Below are positions 28,614-35,508 of a stretch of DNA of 64,000 bases, one piece after another. The stretch is from Aureispira sp. CCB-QB1 (GTDB taxonomy: Bacteria; Bacteroidota; Bacteroidia; Chitinophagales; Saprospiraceae). Position 1 is the stretch's first letter. Every line of letters starts with the position of its first letter. The position numbers were made by a program, and so were the translations under genes. The stretch lies in the NCBI GenBank assembly GCA_945870185.1, contig CAMBRK010000001.1, positions 62,001-126,000 on the forward strand. Reading direction: 5' to 3'. A model generated the notes under the pieces. The model worked only from the letters and a program-made list of their open reading frames with translations, was not told the origin of the DNA and searched no databases.

Positions 28614-29069
28614 TTAATGATAGGGTCCATACCATATTATGATTCTTTTGATGTATAGCTTGCCTGGTTGTTTGGCAAGTTTTTCAGTGATCTCATCTCC
28701 AATATAAATATCCGCATCATTGTGTTCTGGTTCGATAATTGTCCTCTCTACGGTCAGATGACTACAGCTTTTTAAGAGTTGGCGACCTTGTTGACTGCCT
28801 TTGTTCTTCTTACGTTGATAGGTGATGGTCTCTTTTTCTGATTGGGGCGAACTATTTAATGATTCTTCTTGGTCAGCATCGCCAAAGATATTGAGCTGTC
28901 CTAGATCTATGGTTGGAATATAGCGCTCTGACTTAGGACCAAATACTTGTTTTTTCAACTGTGCAATTAGTTACGAAAGATCATCAATCCTGGCTGATTG
29001 CTCTGCTATTTTAGCATCCTTTTGTGCTAAATCGGCGTCTTTTTGTGCTATGAGTGCTTCCTAATTCAT
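28614..29069 (-). pseudogene. IS66 TnpC (transposase) remnant, truncated
   Basis: The N-terminal coiled coil (ALIAQKDADLAQKDAKIAEQ) is interrupted by stop codons at 29061-29063 and 28971-28973. LKKQVFGPKSERYIP is the diagnostic TnpC motif. It continues for about 110 residues, including part of the region before the DDE domain (VERTIIEPEHNDADIYIGDE), then ends at 28614. The DDE catalytic domain of about 300 residues is absent. Confidence 0.85.
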
Positions 29070-29143
29070 AGCATAAAAGTAAGATGTTTATACGACTATA
29101 TCACAATATTTCAGCCGCTTTTTTTACCTTTTTTAAATAAATT

Positions 29144-29505
29144 TTAGCCCGTCTTTTGCATCTCATATCGCGGTCGCTGATGTAAGCCTAACAGTGAGAT
29201 GCCACTTAGGAGCATCACTAAATGTTGATAACTAATATGCTGTGATTTCCCGTCTATGATACTACTAATTTGCTCATAACAACCACGCTCTAAACGTTTG
29301 CTATAAACCACAAATCCATCTCGATTCCATACCAGCATCTTGACAGTCTGGCGGCTCGTATTAAAAAATACATATACATCACCACTCATTGGATCTGACC
29401 CTAATTCATTACGTACTAAAAACCACTCAAACCATAGTATCCTTTACGCATATCTACAGATGCCTTGTATACATAATACCGCTGGTGTGATCCAAAACCT
29501 AACAT
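29144..29505 (-). pseudogene. IS66 TnpB (Orf2), frameshifted
   Basis: Starts with ATG at 29505, overlapping the tnpA stop by 7 bp, and reads MLGFGSHQRYYVYKASVDMR, KGYYGLSGF and then TAG at 29416-29418. A shift of one base restores LVRNELGSDPMSGDVYVFFN, the conserved TnpB core, and the rest is open to 29144. One lost base near 29418 explains it. Confidence 0.85.
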
Positions 29506-29804
29506 CCTCCTAATGATCTGATTTTATCACCACTCAATACCGTATGCACTTCTAACCTTACTCCATTGGGATAGTGGAGACTGATGTATGGGGTAAATGA
29601 TGGGGTGAATTGGACAGCTACAAACTTGTTATCTTCACTAAATGCCTGTTTACCTGCTAACTTATTGCGCCAATAATAGAAGGTACTCTTCTTAAAAGGT
29701 TTCCCAGCACAAAAAGCTGTTATACTCTGACTAGATCGTTCCCACTCTGAAAGCCATTTGCTAATTTTTTCTTGATCGTATCGCATTGATGATATTTTCA
29801 GCAA
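29499..29804 (-). CDS. IS66 TnpA (Orf1) accessory protein
   Basis: 101 residues, intact: WLSEWERSSQSITAFCAGKP and FKKSTFYYWRNKLAG are the helix-turn-helix pattern of IS66 Orf1. The C-terminus has ISLHYPNGVRLEVH. It is the only complete gene in the element, and overlaps tnpB. Confidence 0.85.
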   Translation of the reverse strand: MLKISSMRYDQEKISKWLSEWERSSQSITAFCAGKPFKKSTFYYWRNKLAGKQAFSEDNKFVAVQFTPSFTPYISLHYPNGVRLEVHTVLSGDKIRSLGGC

Positions 29805-29840
29805 AGGTACGGCCCCATAGGTATCAACTGCAATAAGGGC

Positions 29841-29856
29841 TTCGTCGGATGCTTAC
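29841..29856 (-). repeat. IS66 element inverted repeat, right
   Basis: ttcgtcggatgcttac, the exact complement of 28521-28536. Flanked outside by tttgtatc, the right copy of the target duplication. Confidence 0.85.
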
Positions 29857-29998
29857 TTTGTATCGGCATTCCTTTCACTAATTTTCTCAGAAATATTATA
29901 CTTCAATAGTGGCGCACAGGCAGCTATTTTCATAGGAATTTGGGTGCCGTCAATATTGGCTTTTGGTATTTACTTAAAACTCGTAAACATTAGTAAAA

Positions 29999-30226
29999 AT
30001 GACTGAATTAATTCCATATTTTGCCGCTTTGATAACATTATTGTTTGGAGTAGGTTTTTATTTAGTCCTGCAGCAGTTAAATGAACTAAAGGATTATTCT
30101 ATTGATTGCGATTTTAAATTCATTTATGACATTGATTTTTCATACTTGAGTTATCGTCAGCCGGATTCAGTCATTATTGCCGAGGGCTCGACTGTAACGG
30201 TTGATTGGAAAAGAATGACATTTTGA
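29999..30226 (+). CDS. Small single-helix membrane protein of unknown function
   Basis: 75 residues. One N-terminal helix (YFAALITLLFGVGFYLVLQ), then an acidic, aromatic domain of about 45 residues (DYSIDCDFKFIYDIDFSYLS). The ATG lies inside the end of the interrupted small membrane-protein gene (overlap 29999-30006), so the two were an operon and this one now lacks its normal upstream region because of the IS66 insertion 140 bp away. Family not recognised. Confidence 0.6.
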   Translation: MTELIPYFAALITLLFGVGFYLVLQQLNELKDYSIDCDFKFIYDIDFSYLSYRQPDSVIIAEGSTVTVDWKRMTF

Positions 30227-30351
30227 CCATCAAGACATGAGTAGGTATAAGATGTTGATTAATTTATGGGAATGTTTCCAATTTAGGATAAATCATTGAT
30301 TTGTCCTTTAAAAAAACAGCACACCTTTTTTACTGCATTTAGAAAGTACCA

Positions 30352-31281
30352 TTATTCGATAGTAGCGTTGGCATTGTTCTTTTCTGACACAATTTGCTTT
30401 TCGAATTTATTGTGAACTATGAGAATTAAAAGTCCAAAAACAATAGCGCACAAAATCAAAAGATTATTTAATAATCCTGTAGTAGAAAAAGATAATCTTA
30501 TCAGTATGGTAGAAATAATAAAACCTGAATTTCTCATAACCTTGTGAAATTCGTCTGTGAGAAAAAAGGAAAATAACAACAGCAAGACATCTGCAAAAAT
30601 CAAAATAGTAAAAAACTGCTCAAAAAAGATATTGTTGATATCTGCAAATGAATTTGTAGTATTTTCTGCCTGATCAATAATTTTTATAAACCAGCTGGCG
30701 AAAGAATAAACTGAGAGTAAAATAAATACCGGTACTAAAGATGTAGCCAAAACTTTCTTAATCTTTACAAATCGTGAAGTAGCTTCAATTTCAGTGTTAG
30801 TCAGAGCAACTGTATTATATCTAATTCTACTTTGAAGATAAAAAAGATAAATAAGAAAAAACATCAATATGGAAGAAGCCAGATCGTAAGTAAACTGTAA
30901 GTCATATTTAATTTCAAACCAATCAGTAGAAAGCGTTAAATTCGAGAGGTCTTTAAACAATCTTCTAATTATAATCAGCGTCATAATTTCATATTGTTTG
31001 CTAATATATGTGGTAAAAGATTTTGGGAGATAATAAATCAACAAATATACTTCATATACAAGAATAAATGAAAAAGGTGTGTAGATAGCAGCAATTGGAT
31101 TATTGAGCAGGTCTGAAGATTCAGTCATTGTGATAATGCCAAAATCCACCAGATAAATTATCATAAGGTGAATTATAAAACTTGCAATAGCTATGGACAA
31201 AATAGCCATCTCACTTCTTTTTTTCGTTTTGTCCGAAAGAAGTCTTTGATAAAATGTCTCAAATAATTCTGAAGAAGGCAT
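30352..31281 (-). CDS. Multi-pass membrane protein of unknown function
   Basis: 309 residues with about eight hydrophobic segments, for example MAILSIAIASFIIHLMIIYLV, FTYDLASSILMFFLIYLFYL, VPVFILLSVYSFASWFIKI, FFTILIFADVLLLLFSFFL and LLILCAIVFGLLILIV. The N-terminal ELFETFYQRLLSDKTKKRSE is cytoplasmic. No transport motif or catalytic residue is recognisable. Monocistronic; 125 bp separates it from the convergent small gene at 29999. Confidence 0.75.
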   Translation of the reverse strand: MPSSELFETFYQRLLSDKTKKRSEMAILSIAIASFIIHLMIIYLVDFGIITMTESSDLLNNPIAAIYTPFSFILVYEVYLLIYYLPKSFTTYISKQYEIMTLIIIRRLFKDLSNLTLSTDWFEIKYDLQFTYDLASSILMFFLIYLFYLQSRIRYNTVALTNTEIEATSRFVKIKKVLATSLVPVFILLSVYSFASWFIKIIDQAENTTNSFADINNIFFEQFFTILIFADVLLLLFSFFLTDEFHKVMRNSGFIISTILIRLSFSTTGLLNNLLILCAIVFGLLILIVHNKFEKQIVSEKNNANATIE

Positions 31282-31686
31282 ATACGTGATTCATGGAATC
31301 GTTAACAAAGATGAAGAATAATTGTTTTTACTTGCTAAACTGTAGATTTGATATATATCTACAATTTTTTTTGGAAAAGATAGAGACAAAAAACAAAACA
31401 ACATTTGATAAATACTGATGCATTTCTAAATGCTTTGTAATTTTTATAAAAATCATAGGATTATAAATTCATAAAATAAAATTAAAACTTGAGTATCAAA
31501 TTACTTGTACATTAGTTCAATTTAAAAACCTGCCACGAATTTAAACGCAATTTAAAAAGTATCTTTAATCATATCTTCAATGATTATCAAGAGATATGGT
31601 ATTCATTAATACTTCCACTTTTATGTGTCAAAATATGTTTGAATACCTGCCGCCTCATTCGTTATTCATAATTCATAACACCTGCA

Positions 31687-31724
31687 ATACCTCCCATCCT
31701 TAACAAACGGCAGCTTCTCCATAT
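31687..31724 (-). repeat. Copy 3 of the dnaE 3'-end repeat
   Basis: Thirty-eight bases identical to 35510-35547 (starting caatacctcccatccttaac). On the minus strand they encode EKLPFVKDGRY, the last residues of the dnaE product. Weaker similarity continues: FARHEVINMEKLPF here, FASLEVSKMEKLPF in DnaE. Confidence 0.8.
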
Positions 31725-31806
31725 TGATCACTTCGTGCCTCGCAAAGTTGGAGTTCTTATCATAATAACCAGAGCGCCGTACATCAACATATTCGTTGTA
31801 ATTTAT

Positions 31807-31853
31807 TTTACCAACGAATTTGTTGTGAACTAATTTACCAACGAATTTGTTGT
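31807..31853 (+). promoter_or_regulatory. Operator-like tandem repeat before the ATPase pair
   Basis: The 20-mer tttaccaacgaatttgttgt occurs at 31807-31826 and 31834-31853, exactly 27 bp apart, with a partial third copy (attcgttgtaattta) near 31791. Each contains the near-palindrome aacgaatttgtt. Lying 20-70 bp before the ATG at 31875, it could bind a dimeric regulator. Confidence 0.55.
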
Positions 31854-31874
31854 AATGGTGTAAATTGTAATAAA

Positions 31875-33050
31875 ATGAGAATACCATGCAAAACCATCAT
31901 CGGTACTGCCGCCGAAGGAAGTAAATATTTCCAGAGAAAAAGAATCGAAAGTCTCATCCTGAGAGCTCTTCGAAAAGGAAATTTTGTTCACTTCACTGCA
32001 CCAAGAAGAACTGGTAAAACTTCCATTCTAAAAGAATTGGCCAATGAAACTTATGAAGACTTGGCTTGTATTTATGAAGATATTGAGTCCGATAAAACAT
32101 CGGCCGACTTGTACAAAAGACTCATCAATCTGATCGAAAAGTCTATTAACAAATCAGAATCGTGGCGCAAAAAAATATGGACAACCATCACTTCCAAAAA
32201 AATAAAAGGGATAAATGTCCTTGATGGAAGCATTGATTTGGATGATAAAGAAATAGATTACAAACAAATATTTTTAGATTTAGTCTCAGCCATCAGCCAA
32301 TCAGAAATCAAAATTGTTCTTTTCCTGGATGAATTTCCAGATGTCATCAATAATATCAGAGAAAACGAAGGCGCAGAAACGGCTTTGAATGTATTGCATA
32401 CCCTACGCAGCCTGAGACAAACATCAGATTTTTCGCAGTCTTTTGGTCTGGTGTTTTCTGGTTCTGTTGGTCTTACCCACATCGTAAGGAAAATAGGACG
32501 CTCCAAGTTGCTCAATGATCTGAAAGTGATTAAACTTGATCCAATGACGCCTGAAGAAACCAATAATTTTATTTCTTTCTTGACTGAAGGAGCTACCATG
32601 TATGTACCCATGGAAACGAGAAATCATATCCAAACCAAACTCCGCCAACTTATACCTTATTATATTCAACTCATCATCGAGAAAGGAGACGAATGGACGG
32701 AAGACAATGAAACGGATATACTCACAGTCGCAGATGTTGATCTTATGTACCAAAAACTCATCACCGAAAATGATAAATTTATTGATTGGGTAGATAGGAT
32801 AAAAACGTACTTTTCTGGACATTCTAAATTTTTATTGCAAGTCTTGACAACGATCGCTTATAGAGAAGAAATGGTCATGCAAGAAGTGCTCAACATAGCC
32901 AATCAACACAATGTAGAAGATTTTGAAGAGTTGATCCACCAAGTCTTGATGGCAGATGGATATCTTACCAAAAACGAAGGTGGAAAATTGATTTTTGCTT
33001 CCCCGTTGCTCAGAGATTGGTGGAAGTATCATTATAGCTTATCAAAATAA
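31875..33050 (+). CDS. P-loop ATPase with C-terminal winged-helix region (archaeal-ATPase/STAND-like)
   Basis: 391 residues. Walker A APRRTGKTS at 42-50, Walker B IVLFLDEFP at about 147-155, sensor-like FSGSVGL near 194-200. The second half is helical, and the end (LLQVLTTIAYREEMVMQEV ... FASPLLRDWWKYHY) resembles the winged-helix tail of DUF234/archaeal-type ATPases, where a hydrophobic-rich 'P.(L/F)RDW' motif closes the protein. Cargo and effector are not visible, and there is no membrane helix. Seven bases separate it from the second ATPase gene, so they form one operon. I cannot assign a biological function. Confidence 0.8.
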   Translation: MRIPCKTIIGTAAEGSKYFQRKRIESLILRALRKGNFVHFTAPRRTGKTSILKELANETYEDLACIYEDIESDKTSADLYKRLINLIEKSINKSESWRKKIWTTITSKKIKGINVLDGSIDLDDKEIDYKQIFLDLVSAISQSEIKIVLFLDEFPDVINNIRENEGAETALNVLHTLRSLRQTSDFSQSFGLVFSGSVGLTHIVRKIGRSKLLNDLKVIKLDPMTPEETNNFISFLTEGATMYVPMETRNHIQTKLRQLIPYYIQLIIEKGDEWTEDNETDILTVADVDLMYQKLITENDKFIDWVDRIKTYFSGHSKFLLQVLTTIAYREEMVMQEVLNIANQHNVEDFEELIHQVLMADGYLTKNEGGKLIFASPLLRDWWKYHYSLSK

Positions 33051-33057
33051 TAGAATC

Positions 33058-34716
33058 ATGGTCGAATCATATCATATTACCACGCATCAGGTATCACAAC
33101 TTTCTGCTGACGAGATCAAAAAGGGATTTATCGTAAGGAAAAATCTTTTGAACCGGACGCTTACCAAAATTAATCATACCAATAGAACCGATTCCATTCA
33201 GCATACAGTGTTCGTAGGACCGCGTGGAAGTGGCAAATCATCTATGCTTAATCGAATCAAGGTCGAATATCTGGAGAGTGACAGATTTATTCCCATTTAT
33301 TTGCCTGAAGAACAACCAGGACTTTATAGGTTATTTGATGTTTGGTTGGCCATCATAGATGAAATGAAGGCGCTTGGTTATGATATACATCGCCCCGAAA
33401 TCGACACATCACAAGAAGATTTTTCTTATCTTTCAAAAACAGGATACACGGTCATCAGCGAGTTTCTCCAAAAGGAAAACAAACAAATCATCCTTTTGAT
33501 GGACAATTTAGATCGGGTTTTTAAGAATATAGATGATGATAAAGCACTCTTGAGAGAACTGCTGCAAAACCATAAAGACCTTATTATCATCGGTGGTAGT
33601 ACGGAGATGTCAGAAGATTTTTGGGATTATGGCGACCCATTTTATCAGTTTTTTAAGGTGGTCAGGCTCGAAGACCTGTCCAAAGCTGAAGTACAAGACC
33701 TACTTATCCACTGGAGCGAAGCTAATGATCTACCACAAATCAAAGGCGTACTCCGCACCAATCCCGGCAAAGTAGAAGCCATCCGCCAAATGACAGGTGG
33801 CAATCCACGCACGATGATTATGTTTATCCGATTGCTTGTGGATAATGCGCATGCACAAGGTTTTGAATATCTCAAAGACATCATAGACAAAACGACATCC
33901 ATCTATCAGGAACGTCTCCAACAACTTACACCACAACAACGCAAAATCGTAGTAGAACTAGCATCTATCTGGCAACCAGCCACCGTAGAGCAACTCGTCC
34001 AAACTTGTCTGATGTCAAGCAGCATCATCTCTGCTCAGCTCAATAAACTCCAGAAAAGTAGAATCGTAGAAGCTCTAAAACCCAAAAAAGGAAAGACCGT
34101 CTATCGACTCAAAGAACGCATGTTTAACCTATATCTCATCATGACACAAGCAGGCGCATTGCAGAAAAAAAGAGCAAGATATCTGACTGATTTTTTGGAG
34201 GTTTGGTATGATGGGGAAGAACACATTGCGCACGATTTTGAAAAGGTAAGTGATATTGCAAATGATTCAACTGTGTCTTATTCATCCAAAGAAAATTCGT
34301 TTGACGATCAAATTTTTATACATTATTTAGTAAATGATAAAATAGTCACATCTAAGTTGATACAATCATTCAAGAACGAAGATATGTCCAATCCGTTAAT
34401 GAATATCTATGATCTTTGGTTGGGAAATTTTGAGATGTATCAGCATCAAAGAGAATTAATACCTTATAAACTCATGGAATCAAACCATGCAGGTACTTAT
34501 CTAAAAGAATCTTTAGTTCATTATCAAAATGACTGGATCATTCAGCTTTTTGACAAAAACTTCGAATTAAAACAAAAATTTGAACCCATGTATTTTGCAG
34601 CATTAATATTGAAAGATTCGAATTTGAATTTAAATTTAATAGTGCCTGAGCCAATGCTGGAATCGGTGTTAGATGTGATTAAGTATGTGAGGGTGAGACA
34701 AGAGTTTTATTATTAG
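33058..34716 (+). CDS. Second P-loop ATPase with winged-helix domain (STAND-like)
   Basis: 552 residues from ATG 33058; the frame is open from 32995, but that part overlaps the first gene. Walker A GPRGSGKSS at 54-62, Walker B IILLMDNLD near 144-152, sensor LIIIGGSTEM near 180. After the ATPase module (to about residue 290) there is a winged-helix (QRKIVVELASIWQPATVEQL), then about 180 residues of unrecognised helical sequence that could be a target-binding or effector domain. The Walker B acidic pair is D-x-x-D, not DE. The two ATPases differ enough not to be recent duplicates. Confidence 0.8.
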   Translation: MVESYHITTHQVSQLSADEIKKGFIVRKNLLNRTLTKINHTNRTDSIQHTVFVGPRGSGKSSMLNRIKVEYLESDRFIPIYLPEEQPGLYRLFDVWLAIIDEMKALGYDIHRPEIDTSQEDFSYLSKTGYTVISEFLQKENKQIILLMDNLDRVFKNIDDDKALLRELLQNHKDLIIIGGSTEMSEDFWDYGDPFYQFFKVVRLEDLSKAEVQDLLIHWSEANDLPQIKGVLRTNPGKVEAIRQMTGGNPRTMIMFIRLLVDNAHAQGFEYLKDIIDKTTSIYQERLQQLTPQQRKIVVELASIWQPATVEQLVQTCLMSSSIISAQLNKLQKSRIVEALKPKKGKTVYRLKERMFNLYLIMTQAGALQKKRARYLTDFLEVWYDGEEHIAHDFEKVSDIANDSTVSYSSKENSFDDQIFIHYLVNDKIVTSKLIQSFKNEDMSNPLMNIYDLWLGNFEMYQHQRELIPYKLMESNHAGTYLKESLVHYQNDWIIQLFDKNFELKQKFEPMYFAALILKDSNLNLNLIVPEPMLESVLDVIKYVRVRQEFYY

Positions 34717-34767
34717 TAATGTTCAGAAATGCCTAAGCTAATTATATTTTTCTTTAACCATTTTACT

Positions 34768-34819
34768 AATACCTCCCATCCTTAACAAAAGGCAGCTTCT
34801 CTATCTTGCTGACTTCTAG
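34768..34819 (-). repeat. Copy 2 of the dnaE 3'-end repeat
   Basis: Starts aatacctcccatccttaac like the dnaE end; about 52 bases align with 35511-35562 with a handful of substitutions. On the minus strand it reads SKIEKLPFVKDGRY, the DnaE C-terminus. It lies between the ATPase operon and the lipoprotein gene. Confidence 0.75.
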
Positions 34820-34885
34820 GCATCTATAGCTAAGTAAATGACTGAATTTTGCAAATAAAAAAAGATTTAAGTCAAAGTATATAAC

Positions 34886-35407
34886 CTACCTCCTCTCTAA
34901 GAACATTGTATCAACACTCATTTCGGATGGTGATAAAATAATGGCAGAATTCAAATCAAGAAATTTTAGCTCTACATTCCTATTAAATATGCGGGATGAA
35001 CTAAGAAATTTTTCTAAATCATTCTGGCCAGTTGTATTGGCTCTAAAAGCAATAAATGCTCCTTTTTCTCTAGCAACTATATAATTTATTTCAAGCTTTA
35101 GGCTATTCTGTGGGGTTTGAAAAGTAAATTCTAATGGTAAATATGATGGATCATTTAGCAATAATTGATTAGAATTGAAAGCTGGAATCTCCATTAGCCC
35201 TAAATTAGTTAAAGTCGTATCTTTATTTTGAATTGTTTTTCCATTAAAATATATATTTTGACCCCAGGCAGGCATTTTGTATTTGACTATTTCCCATTTG
35301 CCAGGAAAAGAATTTTCAAAGAATTCAAGTTGATCGTCAGTTTCATTACTGCAACTGGATGCAAAAATCAAAATCATTACAAAAATTAGGTAAATTGTAC
35401 TTTTCAT
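34886..35407 (-). CDS. Lipoprotein of unknown function
   Basis: 173 residues from the ATG at 35407. The signal is YLIFVMILIFASSC with the lipobox ASSC. The frame is open up to the dnaE stop, but the upstream part is hydrophobic-poor and begins with TTG. The mature domain is beta-rich (FPGKWEIVKYKMP, LEINYIVAREKGAFIAF, VELKFLDLNSAIILSPSEM). No family recognised. It lies between two dnaE 3'-end repeats, which suggests it is inserted cargo. Confidence 0.75.
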   Translation of the reverse strand: MKSTIYLIFVMILIFASSCSNETDDQLEFFENSFPGKWEIVKYKMPAWGQNIYFNGKTIQNKDTTLTNLGLMEIPAFNSNQLLLNDPSYLPLEFTFQTPQNSLKLEINYIVAREKGAFIAFRANTTGQNDLEKFLSSSRIFNRNVELKFLDLNSAIILSPSEMSVDTMFLERR

Positions 35408-35508
35408 TTTATTATCTTTTAAATTGATGATAAAGATATACTCATATTCTTTTAAATCCAAGAAAAATATACCTTTTAAGATAACTTTAATAAATAATTG
35501 ATTCAAAC

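Larger units (their letters stand above)
28521..29856 (-). mobile_element. IS66-family element, deletion derivative
   Basis: 1336 bp with perfect 16-bp terminal inverted repeats (gtaagcatccgacgaa at 28521-28536 and its complement at 29841-29856), the usual GTAA start of IS66, and an 8-bp target duplication with one mismatch. It carries tnpA, a frameshifted tnpB and a tnpC that has lost about 1 kb. It is probably immobile unless helped in trans. Confidence 0.88.
28477..30006 (+). pseudogene. Small membrane-protein gene split by IS66-type insertion
   Basis: Before insertion the gene read ATG (28477), MFKKFTITDKLLFV up to 28518, then resumed after the element at 29857 with FVSAFLSLIFSEILYFN, AAIFIGIWVPSILAFGIY and ended at the TGA 30004-30006. 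Removing the element and one copy of the target duplication restores one open frame of about 60 residues with two membrane helices. The stop overlaps the ATG of the next gene at 29999. Function unknown. The truncated 5' part ends inside the element. Confidence 0.85.
31282..31874. other. Intergenic region with a dnaE 3'-end copy and tandem repeats
   Basis: Very AT-rich to about 31680. A copy of the dnaE 3' end (31687-31724) and operator-like repeats (31807-31853) follow, just before the first ATPase gene. The minus-strand open frame 31666-31887 is made of these repeats and is not a gene. Confidence 0.6.

Noticed and set aside
31788-31853. Possible CRISPR array
   Set aside because: Only two full 20-bp repeats, with a 7-bp spacer, and no cas genes.
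31666-31887. 73-codon minus-strand frame
   Set aside because: Made entirely of the dnaE 3'-end copy and the operator-like repeats; no independent gene.
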